DNA of 64,000 bases from an uncultured Sedimentitalea sp. (GCA_947504115.1 CANNGH010000004.1:186001-250000); one strand, 5' to 3'; shown: positions 1-8,135, counted from the stretch's first letter. The notes: generated by a model from the sequence alone, not told the origin. Translations and numbers: made by a program.

Positions 1-1434
1 CCCCAGGGAACGCGCCTTTGCCAGCTTGTGATTGCCTGCCGGATCAACCAGCGTGATGGCGTCAGAGAAGGCCGAACGCAGCAGCAGGGACGGTGTGGTT
101 TTGATCTCGCCGTCAAACAGCGCGCGCCGGAACCGCTCAATATCCGAAGAACCGTCCTTCCAGCCAAAGCCGCGCCAGATGAACGGAACCCGCGTCAGGC
201 CCGCCGCGTCGATGGCCTCAAGGAACTCGGCATGACGGAAGCGGTCGCCAACGATGCAAGCAACCTCCGCGCCATCCAGCAGGCGCACGATCTCGGCCAG
301 CCACAGCCCCGGTGGAACGGTGTTTTCGCCCAGAACCGACAATTCGCCGCGCTCGTGCATTTCAACATATCGCTGGCCGACGCCATCGGACGCGCCACGG
401 TCCGCCAGTGAAGGCTTGGCCGGGAAGGTGCCGACAGCCTCAAGGCGTCCGGTGTCGGGCCAGAACAGCGCCGCGGCGGACATGCTGCGACTGCCGCCCA
501 GATCCACGCCAAGGATGCACGGGCCGGAACGCTCGGGCATATCGTCGGGCGAAACCTCGGCGCTCATCCACTCGTCCAGCGTTATCAGAACCGAACGGTC
601 GTCAGATGCCACGCGCTCGTTGCGGTTCAGGTTGCGGAAACTGGACAGGGCAGACCCGCCCCGTGCAATGGCCCGCTGCGCTTGCGACACAAGCCAATCA
701 GCCGTTGGCCCGATGCCCTCTTTGGAACCGGGATTGGCAATCAGAAGGCTTGCCAGATCGTCGGCAGGCAGGCCCATTTCGGGGCGGTGCTCAGAAACCC
801 ATGTGCCGTTTGGTGGCTCATCCAGCCAGCGGGAAAAGGTGTTGGCGTCGTCAGGGGCAGACGTGGAAATAATCAGCGCCCGCCCGTCACGCTTGCCAAG
901 GCCGGACAGAATGGCGTTTTCGAGATTGTCGCCCTTGTCTCTTTCCCACGCTGCCCGCTCGTCGAGTATGGCCAGCGTCGGTGCGCCGCCCAGAATAGAC
1001 TTGCCGTCAGCAGCGATGACACGCGCCAGCCCGCCACCGTTCATGTCGGTCTCAACTTCCAGCTTGGAGCCGCGCCGGATGATGAATTGCTCTTGCTCGT
1101 CCTCGGGCAGTCCCTCGATGAACCCGACCAGAAAGCCGAACGCCGTTTTTGCTTGATCGCGGTTACGGGCGGCAAATATGATTTCGCGCTTTGGCTGCGC
1201 CTCGATCTCGCCCATCAGATGCCCCAGGGCGATGCCAGCAGACAGCGCGGTTTTCGCGTTACCGCGTCCGATGCTCAGGCAGGCCACCGACGTGCCTTTA
1301 GAGAACGCGCCGCGCACGAAGTCCTTTTGGAATTTTGCCAGCTTCAACTTTCGGCCAGCAAGCCGCCCCTCGGGAATAACCAGCGTCGGAAGAAACCGCA
1401 GCGCCGCAGCCGCCTCTTTCGTCGCCCTGGTCAT
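1..1434 (-). CDS. terL: Phage terminase large subunit (partial, C-terminus beyond window)
   Basis: This is the ATPase/nuclease motor that packages phage DNA into procapsids. 478 codons are visible with no stop, so the gene runs off the left edge. The ATPase half has a Walker A-like GRGNAKT at about residues 56-62 and a Walker B LAILDE near 154-159. The nuclease half starts around an acidic GVDLGG motif near residue 309. The ATG at 1434 is the first plausible start and keeps the family N-terminus. It has only a weak ribosome-binding site. The connector gene lies 145 bp upstream on the same strand, consistent with a packaging module. The family is probably Terminase_1-like. Confidence 0.88.
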   Translation of the reverse strand, partial: MTRATKEAAAALRFLPTLVIPEGRLAGRKLKLAKFQKDFVRGAFSKGTSVACLSIGRGNAKTALSAGIALGHLMGEIEAQPKREIIFAARNRDQAKTAFGFLVGFIEGLPEDEQEQFIIRRGSKLEVETDMNGGGLARVIAADGKSILGGAPTLAILDERAAWERDKGDNLENAILSGLGKRDGRALIISTSAPDDANTFSRWLDEPPNGTWVSEHRPEMGLPADDLASLLIANPGSKEGIGPTADWLVSQAQRAIARGGSALSSFRNLNRNERVASDDRSVLITLDEWMSAEVSPDDMPERSGPCILGVDLGGSRSMSAAALFWPDTGRLEAVGTFPAKPSLADRGASDGVGQRYVEMHERGELSVLGENTVPPGLWLAEIVRLLDGAEVACIVGDRFRHAEFLEAIDAAGLTRVPFIWRGFGWKDGSSDIERFRRALFDGEIKTTPSLLLRSAFSDAITLVDPAGNHKLAKARSLG

Positions 1435-1579
1435 TGGATTTTTCCCGGTTTTTTTGGGAGTGAGAAAGGAACACTCCCCCCGCCGGTCCATAGGGGGCTT
1501 TCAAGTCGGGGCATTGGGACCAGATGCGCACAGACGCCGTGTGCGGTCCTCTCGCCCTTGCCGTGTGGGTGATACTGCA

Positions 1580-2110
1580 TCACAGCATCACGCGCCTGTA
1601 GCGGGCGCATATGCGGGCTGTTGCCGCTGGCATTGCTGGCGACTTATCCGATGCCCGATGATCGTAGAGCCGCGCGGCCAGGTCGCAGACAGCCATGCGC
1701 AAGTCAGCGGGGATGCTCTCGGCAGTCTCGCCATAGCCTGCGGTGTAGGTGATGCGCACCGGATGCTCGGGATGCATGGCGAACCGCACCGCGCCGTTAT
1801 AGACGATGTAGCTATACGGCATGGGGGTGAACGTCCCGTCAGTCTCGACGCGCTCAACGGTGACGTCCTCATGTGCCGGGCCAATGGGCAAGCGCAGGAT
1901 GGTCAGCCCGTCCTCCCGCTCATGGGCGTTGGTGGTGACGGTGATGGTCTGCGTCAGCAGGGCAATGTCGGCGTATTGCTCCACCTCCCGCGCCGCTGCC
2001 CGGACATAGGGATAGGCCCCCGTCACAAGGTCAGCGTCCAAGCGCATGTGTTCGGTGAACTCAGTGTCGGTGACGGGATCGCCCGTGGCGATGGGTGTGC
2101 GCGTGATCAT
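1580..2110 (-). CDS. Phage head-tail connector protein (phiE125 gp8 / gp6-like)
   Basis: A protein of 176 residues resembling the gp6-like/phiE125 gp8 head-completion proteins that sit at the portal and join head to tail. Typical features are an N-terminal segment with an early acidic stretch (DADLVTGAYPYVRAAARE), a central beta-rich part and the late ITYTAGYG segment before a short helical tail. I chose the ATG at 2110, not an upstream GTG at 2146, because a consensus TATAAT ends 7 nt before this ATG. The mRNA would then be nearly leaderless, and no Shine-Dalgarno is visible. It lies upstream of the terminase on the same strand. The family call is by overall resemblance. Confidence 0.72.
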   Translation of the reverse strand: MITRTPIATGDPVTDTEFTEHMRLDADLVTGAYPYVRAAAREVEQYADIALLTQTITVTTNAHEREDGLTILRLPIGPAHEDVTVERVETDGTFTPMPYSYIVYNGAVRFAMHPEHPVRITYTAGYGETAESIPADLRMAVCDLAARLYDHRASDKSPAMPAATARICARYRRVML

Positions 2111-2145
2111 GTGGGGTATTATAATACCACACAAGCAACGGTGCA
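2111..2145 (-). promoter_or_regulatory. Palindromic -10 promoter/operator for the packaging genes
   Basis: On the minus strand a perfect TATAAT (2123 to 2118) sits inside the perfect palindrome GGTATTATAATACC (2115-2128). The palindrome extends to 22 bp (2111-2132) with one mismatched pair. TTGCAC lies 17 bp upstream of the -10 and is only a weak -35 match. The AT-rich box stands out in GC-rich DNA. A repressor bound here would block the connector and terminase genes. Transcription should start at or next to the ATG at 2110. Confidence 0.6.
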
Positions 2146-2169
2146 AGTTTCAACGCGCATGTGAGCAGG

Positions 2170-2385
2170 TCACTCGGTCACGACAGTATCATGCACTGGA
2201 ATACCGCAATCCTTTGACGCTTCCTCTGCGGCAAGAATTGCGCCTTCATAGGTGTGCGTTTGATATAGGCAATCCTTAAAGCCATCGTCCTCAACCAAGG
2301 ATACAATGAAGGTCCAGCCGGGATGTTTCCACTCCCGTTGCTTCCATTTTTTCCCGCCCTCCAAAAGCACGTGTTCCGTGTTCAT
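2170..2385 (-). CDS. Small phage-type protein of unknown function
   Basis: A 71-residue acidic to neutral protein, not recognised. It has a lysine/tryptophan-rich segment near the N-terminus (KKWKQREWKHPGW) followed by a hydrophobic strand and an alanine-rich helix. A good Shine-Dalgarno (AGGAGA) lies about 5 nt before the ATG at 2385, which supports translation. It lies between the iteron cluster and the connector on the same strand as the other element genes. Similar small proteins are common in satellites. No function can be inferred. Confidence 0.5.
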   Translation of the reverse strand: MNTEHVLLEGGKKWKQREWKHPGWTFIVSLVEDDGFKDCLYQTHTYEGAILAAEEASKDCGIPVHDTVVTE

Positions 2386-2473
2386 GTCTTTCTCCTGTTT
2401 CTGTGTCCGCCAGTGGTGTGCGCGCGATGCAGGTCATAGGCGGCAAGCCCGTATGGGTATGGTAACTAAGGAT

Positions 2474-2610
2474 GTCACTGATACGGTGACGGGTGATCGG
2501 CCCAGAATGCCGGTTTCGTCACCGTTTTGGTTACGTCCTGTCACTGTTTTGGTGACGCCAATCATTCAGGCGTCACCATATTGGTTACGTCCCGTCACCA
2601 AATTGATGAC
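2474..2610. repeat. Five 17-bp iterons GTCAC-N7-GTKAC
   Basis: Copies start at 2474, 2518, 2540, 2572 and 2594, with consensus near GTCACYRWWTTGGTKAC. Each is an imperfect inverted repeat. The last four form two pairs with exactly 22-bp start-to-start spacing, two helical turns, so a bound protein would sit on one face of the DNA. A degenerate copy may precede them around 2450-2466. The last two copies lie inside the final codons of the winged-helix gene. This looks like a replication origin or a cooperative operator of the element. Confidence 0.75.
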
Positions 2611-3066
2611 AGGGTTTTGCATTCGTTTAATGCCGCGCGGATTGTGAACTGCGGCCTTCTGCACGGGAAAATCACCGCCCTCCTTCCAGTCAGCATATAG
2701 TCGCCTCGGCCTTGCACCCTCTCCAGGCAGAGCAATTTCGGTCAGTTCGAACTCTGGCGATGTAGCCTGACCTTTCATGCCCAATTGAGCGGGCCGCTTA
2801 ACGACAAGGAAGCCTTTGGCCTGAAGATCGTGGAAAGCCCGCGCCGCTGTATTGACGCCAACGCCTAGACGTTCTGCCGCCTGCCTTACGCTTAGGGCAA
2901 TACGTCCATTGTTGTTTGCCTTCGGCCCGCGCCATTCCAGTTTCAGCCAAGGATACAGAGCCTGCGCGCTCGGTGATAGAGCGCGCCATGCGTCCGTGCT
3001 CATGGTATTTCTTACCATCGCCGCGAAGTGCTCGCCGCGCCCCTCATTTCGCCGGTCGCGCCCCAT
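2566..3066 (-). CDS. Winged-helix DNA-binding protein, possible replication initiator
   Basis: A 166-residue basic protein. An N-terminal part (MGRDRRNEGRG, then WRALSPSAQALYPWL) is followed by a winged-helix region, with LSVRQAAERLGVGVNTAARA as the likely recognition segment and a wing around FLVVKRP. Helix-turn-helix proteins of this size with 'LS..A..LYP.L' are frequent in phages and satellites as replication or regulatory proteins. The start at 3066 is chosen because its ATG overlaps the alpA stop (TAATG), which implies translational coupling. Its last codons contain two of the iterons, so it is a good candidate to bind them. Function is inferred from context. Confidence 0.6.
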   Translation of the reverse strand: MGRDRRNEGRGEHFAAMVRNTMSTDAWRALSPSAQALYPWLKLEWRGPKANNNGRIALSVRQAAERLGVGVNTAARAFHDLQAKGFLVVKRPAQLGMKGQATSPEFELTEIALPGEGARPRRLYADWKEGGDFPVQKAAVHNPRGIKRMQNPVINLVTGRNQYGDA

Positions 3067-3257
3067 TACACCGCCTCGGCGGCTCGCGCCTGCAACCATT
3101 CGCCCATATCGACCTCACGCCAATATCGCCGTTTGCCGATGTATATGGGTTTCGGGAACTCCAACTCGGGATCATTGAGCCAGCGCCACAGGGTCATGTC
3201 GGAAATGCCGCCGCAAAGATCGCGCACCGCCGCAGCAGAGATAAGTTTGTGTTCCAT
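3066..3257 (-). CDS. alpA: AlpA-family excisionase/transcriptional activator
   Basis: A 63-residue protein with an AlpA/HTH_17 fold: ISAAAVRDLCGGISDMTLWR is the helix-turn-helix, followed by the typical PIYIGKRRYW wing and a C-terminal W.QAR segment. AlpA proteins activate integrase or packaging genes in P4-like and PICI satellites, or act as excisionases. Its stop codon overlaps the start of the winged-helix gene. A palindromic operator lies about 60-75 bp upstream. Confidence 0.82.
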   Translation of the reverse strand: MEHKLISAAAVRDLCGGISDMTLWRWLNDPELEFPKPIYIGKRRYWREVDMGEWLQARAAEAV

Positions 3258-3317
3258 CTCGGAGCCTTTCGTTTTACTACGTTAGGCTTCCCAATATTCA
3301 CAGGTTTGTTGCGTTGA

Positions 3318-3360
3318 GTATTCCCCGAATACCTCCGGCTTCAGACACTAATTCGGGGAA
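3318..3360. promoter_or_regulatory. Palindromic operator upstream of alpA
   Basis: A perfect 15-bp palindrome GTATTCCCCGAATAC (3318-3332) is followed by a half-site repeat ATTCGGGGAA at 3351-3360. The two TTCCCCGAAT arms at 3321-3330 and 3351-3360 are exact inverted copies. The second arm overlaps the last codons of the upstream gene. The sequence could be a repressor operator for the alpA-rep genes, or a hairpin at the end of the integrase operon. No T-run follows it, so a terminator is less likely. Confidence 0.5.
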
Positions 3361-3962
3361 CAGCTTTTGAGGGCGCGCTCGATGTAGCGAACGCGGCCTG
3401 TCTCCACAGTTTCGGGCGGAAAGATCATGCCGGGCCGTTCGGTCTCGAGATAGCCCAAGAAACTTACGAAACGTGAAGTCCTGTGAATTGCCACGTTTCC
3501 GTTTGCCTTGCTTATCAAATCACGCAGCCGCACTATCGCCCTGTGGTAGCCGTGGGTCGGATTGTGCTCAACGAAGTATCGCTCTCGCGATTTGGATAGC
3601 CTTACAAGCCATCTATAGAGGTGCTCATCCGTTCCCATTTGCCCCGAGAGGCTTAAAAGATCATCATCTATTGATAGGGCCAAATCACCCATTCCGGAGT
3701 ATGCGCCCATAGCCGCAATCAATTCTGTAGCGGCCTTTTCTATACGCTCGATCTCCTTTTCCGAACCTCTCGTCACCGTCGGCGCGGCGTCAATCGAAAC
3801 CAGCCGATCACACAGAAAGGTCGTGATTTCCGCAGCTAGATGCGGCTCATGAGGTAGCCCACGCGCTTTCAGCGCATCCGCGACCTCCGCTTGATTGATC
3901 TCCCGCACAACTCCCCCGCCGTGCAGAAGGCACGATGTGCGACGCCCTCTTGTCTGGGCCAT
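3348..3962 (-). CDS. Unknown protein coupled to the integrase
   Basis: A 204-residue protein, not recognised. The N-terminus is basic (MAQTRGRRTSC), the middle is helical and acidic, and the C-terminal half is rich in Arg and Tyr (LSKSRERYFVEHNPTHGYHR). No transmembrane segment or catalytic motif is evident. Its ATG overlaps the integrase stop (TAATG), so it is co-translated with the integrase. Its AT content is higher than the flanking element genes, which suggests a different origin. It could be cargo or an accessory recombination factor. Confidence 0.6.
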   Translation of the reverse strand: MAQTRGRRTSCLLHGGGVVREINQAEVADALKARGLPHEPHLAAEITTFLCDRLVSIDAAPTVTRGSEKEIERIEKAATELIAAMGAYSGMGDLALSIDDDLLSLSGQMGTDEHLYRWLVRLSKSRERYFVEHNPTHGYHRAIVRLRDLISKANGNVAIHRTSRFVSFLGYLETERPGMIFPPETVETGRVRYIERALKSCSPN

Positions 3963-5209
3963 TACCGCCCCCCGATCCGCACTACGTTATCCGCCGTGCC
4001 TTCCACCAGATCGGCCACCAGCCGCGCCCATGCGTCCAGCGCATCCCGCTTTTCATCCGCGTAATCGTGTCGCTGATAAACGCTAACGATGCCGCCACCG
4101 GTGCCGCTCACGTGGTTTAGAACAGCCTCGGTGACGCGCACCGGAATACCCAGCCGCGCCATGCCGGTTGCAGCCGTGCGGCGCAGATCGTGAAACGTCC
4201 AATGCGGGATTTCGACCGGCTGGCCGCGCTCACTGGATGCGACAACCTGCATCTGTTCGGCGATGCGATTCCGGCCCTTGAAATAGCCCTGTAGCGTCGT
4301 CACGCCGTTCGTGGTGAACACATACCCCGCATCGCCCTTGATGCGCTCCACGGCCCCCAGAACACCCCGTGCGGCCTCTGACAACGGCACGTCATGCGCC
4401 CGCCCGTTCTTTGTGCGCTCACTGGACAGGTGCCACGTATGACCGTTGATCTCGCCATCGGTCATATTCACAACCTCGCCAAGACGCTGGCCGGTCAGCA
4501 GCAGCAGCTTGCCCAGATGCCCCCACGGCTGCCCTAGGTGGGTGCAGGCTTTCCAAAACCATCTGATTTCATCATCCGTCAGAACCCGCTCGCGGGCGCG
4601 TTCCTTGGCAACCGCCTTGACGCCCATCGCTGGCGACATGGGTAGAATATCACGCTCAACGCACCAGTTCAGAAACGTGTTGAGATAGGCGCGAACGCGG
4701 TTGGCCGTGGTCACCTTTCCGCTATCCGCGATGCCATCCAGCAGGTCGATAACGTCCCGCTTGGCGATTTCGTGAATGTCCCGCTCACCCCACGCCGCCA
4801 CCACATGCCGTTCCAGTTCGCGCCGGACATGACTGCCGGTTTTCAGCTTGGACAGATGCCGCTTGCCGTATTGGTCCACAAGTGTCTTGATCTTGTCCCG
4901 TTCGGATAACTGCACCTCCATCCGCTCGGCCTTCGCCACCCTCTTTGCCGCGCTCGGATCGTCGCCTTGCTCCACCGCTTCGATAGCCTCGGATGCAGCG
5001 GCGCGCGCATCCGCCAGCCCCATGACCGGCCATCGGCCCAGCGTCAGCTTTCGCGGCTTGCCGCCATAGCGATAACGCAAGGCCCAGGATTTCGCGCCGC
5101 TCGGCTGCACCACAAGGTAAAGACCGGACAGGCCCGGATCGGGTATTTCGCGCCGCGTGTGGCCGGGCTTGGTGGCGTCCACCACCTTCGTCGTAAATGC
5201 TCTTGCCAT
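3962..5209 (-). CDS. int: Tyrosine recombinase/integrase (P4-type, DUF4102 N-terminus)
   Basis: This 415-residue integrase catalyses site-specific insertion of the element into tRNA-Lys. An N-terminal arm-binding domain (GLYLVVQPSGAKSWALRYR, residues ~29-47) is followed by a core-binding domain around 105-200 and the catalytic domain. Visible catalytic residues are Arg in TGQRLGE, Lys in ERTKNGR, His and Arg in FHDLRRTA, His in LNHVSG and the nucleophile Tyr in VSVYQRH. The ATG at 5209 is preferred over an upstream TTG. The gene lies next to the tRNA fragment, as expected, and overlaps the following unknown gene. Confidence 0.93.
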   Translation of the reverse strand: MARAFTTKVVDATKPGHTRREIPDPGLSGLYLVVQPSGAKSWALRYRYGGKPRKLTLGRWPVMGLADARAAASEAIEAVEQGDDPSAAKRVAKAERMEVQLSERDKIKTLVDQYGKRHLSKLKTGSHVRRELERHVVAAWGERDIHEIAKRDVIDLLDGIADSGKVTTANRVRAYLNTFLNWCVERDILPMSPAMGVKAVAKERARERVLTDDEIRWFWKACTHLGQPWGHLGKLLLLTGQRLGEVVNMTDGEINGHTWHLSSERTKNGRAHDVPLSEAARGVLGAVERIKGDAGYVFTTNGVTTLQGYFKGRNRIAEQMQVVASSERGQPVEIPHWTFHDLRRTAATGMARLGIPVRVTEAVLNHVSGTGGGIVSVYQRHDYADEKRDALDAWARLVADLVEGTADNVVRIGGR

Positions 5210-5225
5210 AGTCAAACTATCCCTC

Positions 5226-5271
5226 GGGGTAACACAGGGGTAACGGATTTGGCCGATTGGCGCTGTTACCC
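5226..5271. promoter_or_regulatory. Direct and inverted GGGGTAAC repeats, likely integrase arm sites
   Basis: GGGGTAAC occurs at 5226-5233 and 5237-5244, 11 bp apart. Its inverse GTTACCC lies at 5265-5271. They sit between the integrase start and the attachment core. Integrases with an N-terminal arm-binding domain use such short repeats. They could also overlap the integrase promoter and give autoregulation. Confidence 0.5.
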
Positions 5272-5373
5272 TCTATGCCCCACATAGCCTAACAATCCTC
5301 ACAATCGCAAGCGATATATGGCTTTTTTCAAATGGGATAGTTTTGCCTCTTTAGGTCGCGTTTGACCGTTGGT

Positions 5374-5423
5374 TTTGACTTTTAATCAGTGGGTCGCAGG
5401 TTCGAATCCTGCACGGCTCACCA
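5374..5423 (+). other. Attachment site: displaced 3' part of tRNA-Lys(UUU)
   Basis: The sequence from the anticodon stem onward matches a tRNA-Lys: anticodon loop CTTTTAA (anticodon UUU), a T arm with GGTTCGAATCC, then a 3' acceptor strand and CCA at 5421-5423. No D arm or 5' acceptor strand precedes it, so it is not a functional tRNA. It marks the right att site of the element. The true core may be shorter than the stretch given. Confidence 0.85.
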
Positions 5424-5744
5424 TCTTTATCAATGTTGCGAGTAATGACGACTGAGTTCCCTCTCGGTCAAGGTACTTGCCTTTGGCGTCAGGGTCGGGT
5501 TTCTTTCAATTCAGTTACAGCTTCGGCGGCGTCGAGGCACCAGGTCCTCCCGGATCGGCGCCAACTTATCGGCCGATACGGTTATGGGCTGGAGCGCAGC
5601 GTCCAGACCAGGATCGGCGCGCTCGATGCGCGTCGTCCGAACGTTCGCGACCGGGCGGCCGCCGCGCCCGCCGAGAAGATCCGCTTTGTGACCAAAACCC
5701 TGCACGGGGCCGGCGCTGTCTAGCGGGCTTTTCGCGATCCGCGC
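5424..5744. other. No recognised gene between the att site and waaA
   Basis: 321 bp of chromosomal DNA at the junction. Short open frames exist on both strands, but none has a convincing start, ribosome-binding site or family resemblance. The GC-rich part (5510-5720) has codon-like composition and may be the remnant of a gene cut when the element inserted. This cannot be decided by eye. Confidence 0.4.
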
Positions 5745-7049
5745 TCAGGTGCTCTGCAAATCCAGCGCATCGCATAGCATGTCGATCACGCCGTCCAGTT
5801 GCTGCTCCCGGGCCGCGACGAAATCCTGGGCTGCCTGGCCGGCGCGCCCTAGAACGGCGGGATGGGTCAGCCAGTTTCCCACAGCCACGGCCAGCGCCGA
5901 TGTGTCGTCAACGATGATGGCGGCGCCGCAATCGGCCAGATCGGCGTAGGTTTCTGCGAAATTGGCCACATGCGGCCCGCTGGCCACCGCCGCCCCGGCC
6001 TGCGCCGGTTCGAACGGGTTATGCCCGCCGATTTCGCGCAGCGATCCGCCCATGAACACGCGCGGGCACAGGGCGTAGAACGTGCCGGTTTCGCCCAGAG
6101 TATCGGCCAGATAGACTTGTGTGCCGGCATCCGGCAGCGCGTTCCGGCTGCGGCGTGCGCAGGTCAGGCCGGCCGCGGCGATCAACGCCTCGACCGCGTC
6201 GCCGCGTTCGGGATGGCGGGGCATCAGCAGCAGGCAAAGACCGGGATGCTCGCGCAGCAGTTCGCTGTGGGCGGCAAGCACGATCTCCTCTTCGCCCTCA
6301 TGGGTGGAACTGGCCAGCCAATGCGCCCGCCGGTCCAGCGCGGTCTGCAACGCGGCCAGCGCCTCGGCATCGACGGGCAGGGGCGCCGACATGGCCTTGA
6401 GATTGGTGCCCACGTGCAGCCGCACGGGATCGGCGCCGATGGCGCGCAGGTTCTCGGCGGTCTCGCTGTTCTGGGTCAGCATCAATGTGAACTGGTCCAG
6501 TATGAACCGCGCCGTGCGGGGACGCTTGCGCCAGCCGGCGACCGACTTTCGCGACAGGCGCGCGTTCAGCAGCGCCAGCGGAATGCCACGGGCGCGCGCG
6601 CTGGTCAGCATCACCGGCCACAATTCGCTTTCGACGAATATCCCGGCATCGGGTCGCCAGTGATCCAGAAACCGCGCCACCGGTCCCGGTGCGTCCAGCG
6701 GGGCGAATTGATGAACGCAGCGCGGCGGCAGGCGCTGCGCGATCAGCCGCGCCGAGGTCGCGGTGCCCGAGGTGATCAGGAAATGCGCATCCTCCATCCG
6801 CGCGCCCATGCGCGCGATCAGGGTCAGCACCGACAGGCTTTCGCCGACGCTGGCGGCGTGGAACCAGATCAGGCGGCCCGCCGGACGGGGCTGGCTTGCA
6901 TTGCCAAGCCGCTCCTGCATACGGATCGGGGGCACGTCGTGGCGGCGCAGTTTACGCGACACCACTTGCCAAGCCAGCGGCGCGGCAAGCCCCGTCGCCG
7001 CGCGGTAGAACCGGAACAGCGCGGTTGGCGCGACACGGCCCGGAGGCAT
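5745..7049 (-). CDS. waaA: 3-deoxy-D-manno-octulosonic acid (Kdo) transferase
   Basis: WaaA/KdtA adds Kdo from CMP-Kdo to lipid IVA in the lipid A-core pathway at the inner membrane. The 434-residue length and the N-terminal glycosyltransferase-30 domain fit: a membrane-associated start (FRFYRAATGLAAPLAWQVVS), the HAASVGES segment, and then the ESELWPVM signature followed by NARLS. The C-terminal nucleotide-sugar half contains GGSLREIGGHNPFEPA, a strong family signature. The start codon overlaps the moaA stop (TGATG), so the two are co-translated although functionally unrelated. Confidence 0.93.
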   Translation of the reverse strand: MPPGRVAPTALFRFYRAATGLAAPLAWQVVSRKLRRHDVPPIRMQERLGNASQPRPAGRLIWFHAASVGESLSVLTLIARMGARMEDAHFLITSGTATSARLIAQRLPPRCVHQFAPLDAPGPVARFLDHWRPDAGIFVESELWPVMLTSARARGIPLALLNARLSRKSVAGWRKRPRTARFILDQFTLMLTQNSETAENLRAIGADPVRLHVGTNLKAMSAPLPVDAEALAALQTALDRRAHWLASSTHEGEEEIVLAAHSELLREHPGLCLLLMPRHPERGDAVEALIAAAGLTCARRSRNALPDAGTQVYLADTLGETGTFYALCPRVFMGGSLREIGGHNPFEPAQAGAAVASGPHVANFAETYADLADCGAAIIVDDTSALAVAVGNWLTHPAVLGRAGQAAQDFVAAREQQLDGVIDMLCDALDLQST

Positions 7050-8056
7050 CAGCCGCCCGTATGGCTCATGTGGCGCGACATCTGCCCGTCGGGGCGCTGG
7101 CGGGAATAGTCGAAATCATGACCCTTGGGCTTGTGCGAGATCGCGGCGCGGATCGCGTTGTGCAAGGGCGCATCGCTGTCGGGATTGTTGCGCAGGGCAG
7201 GGCGCAGATCGGCCATGTCCTCCTGTCCCAGACACATGAACAACTCGCCCGTGCAGGTCAGGCGCACGCGATTGCAGCTTTCGCAGAAATTGTGGCTGAG
7301 CGGCGTGATGAAGCCGATCTTCTGCCCGGTTTCCTCCAGCCGCACATAGCGCGCCGGTCCACCGGTGCGTTCGGCCAGATCGGTGACGGTATAGGCGCTT
7401 TCGTATTGCGCGCGCACGTCTTTCAGCGACCAGTATTGGCCGATGCGGTTCTCGTTGCCGATATCGCCCATCGGCATGACCTCGATCCAGGTCATGTCCA
7501 TGTCGCGCTCGGCGCACCATTCGGTGAGGCTGGGCAGTTCTTCCTCGTTGAAGCCTTTCAGCGCCACGGTGTTGATCTTGACCCGCAACCCAGCTGCCTG
7601 CGCCGCGTCGATGCCGCGCAGCACCTGCGGCAGCCGGCCCCAGCGGGTGACCTCGGCGAATTTGCGCTCGTCCAGCGTGTCGAGCGAAATGTTGATCCGC
7701 CGCACACCCGCCGCTGCCAGATCCTTTGCGAACCGTTCCAGTTGCGAGCCGTTCGTGGTCAGCGTCAATTCCTTGAGCGCGCCGCTGTCCAGATGTCGCG
7801 ACATGTCGTTGAAAAAAGTCATGATTCCGCGCCGCACCAACGGTTCGCCGCCGGTGATGCGCAGCTTTTCCACGCCCAGATCAATGAACGCGGTGCACAT
7901 CCGATCAAGTTCCTCGAGCGTCAGAAGCTCTTTCTTGGGCAGGAACGTCATGTTTTCCGCCATGCAATAGACGCAGCGGAAATCGCACCGGTCGGTGACG
8001 GAAACGCGCAGATACGTGATGGCGCGGGCGAAAGGATCAATCAAAGGGGCTGTCAT
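7049..8056 (-). CDS. moaA: GTP 3',8-cyclase MoaA (molybdenum cofactor synthesis)
   Basis: A radical-SAM enzyme that converts GTP to 3',8-cyclo-GTP, the first step to cyclic pyranopterin in molybdopterin synthesis. The 335 residues include the SAM cluster CDFRCVYC (Cys24, 28, 31), the [11 protein letters not shown] motif, and a C-terminal cluster motif [20 protein letters not shown] with three cysteines binding the second 4Fe-4S. The protein ends in Gly-Gly, which MoaA needs for activity. It is the upstream partner of waaA, overlapping by one base. Confidence 0.97.
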   Translation of the reverse strand: MTAPLIDPFARAITYLRVSVTDRCDFRCVYCMAENMTFLPKKELLTLEELDRMCTAFIDLGVEKLRITGGEPLVRRGIMTFFNDMSRHLDSGALKELTLTTNGSQLERFAKDLAAAGVRRINISLDTLDERKFAEVTRWGRLPQVLRGIDAAQAAGLRVKINTVALKGFNEEELPSLTEWCAERDMDMTWIEVMPMGDIGNENRIGQYWSLKDVRAQYESAYTVTDLAERTGGPARYVRLEETGQKIGFITPLSHNFCESCNRVRLTCTGELFMCLGQEDMADLRPALRNNPDSDAPLHNAIRAAISHKPKGHDFDYSRQRPDGQMSRHMSHTGG

Positions 8057-8135
8057 GGCCTAAGTGGTAGTCATCCGGCCCGGTGGCGACAAGGGGGATG
8101 TGACAATTGGCACAGGGCGTCGTATCGTTCCGGGC

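Larger units (their letters stand above)
1..5423. mobile_element. tRNA-Lys-integrated phage satellite or prophage, right-hand part
   Basis: All recognisable genes here are on the minus strand. From right to left they are integrase, coupled unknown gene, AlpA-like activator, winged-helix protein with iterons, small ORF, head-tail connector and large terminase. The right boundary is the displaced 3' portion of a tRNA-Lys gene ending in CCA at 5423. By the usual logic of tRNA integration, the restored tRNA-Lys should lie at the other end, left of the window. The jump from regulation and replication straight to connector and terminase in about 3 kb is the layout of capsid-forming satellites (cfPICI-like) rather than a lambda-like prophage. 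That classification is inference, because the left part is not visible. Confidence 0.75.

Noticed and set aside
1456-1478. Hairpin GGGAGTG/CACTCCC before the terminase start as a terminator
   Set aside because: On the coding (minus) strand it is followed by a run of A, not T, so it does not have terminator form. It may still affect translation.
2110-2146. Upstream GTG start for the connector protein
   Set aside because: The extra 12 residues would be encoded by the promoter palindrome and have no ribosome-binding site.
5433-5723. 96-codon open frame between the tRNA-Lys fragment and waaA
   Set aside because: No ribosome-binding site, no recognisable family, and a start inside the junction. 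It could be a gene remnant, so it is described only as unexplained DNA.
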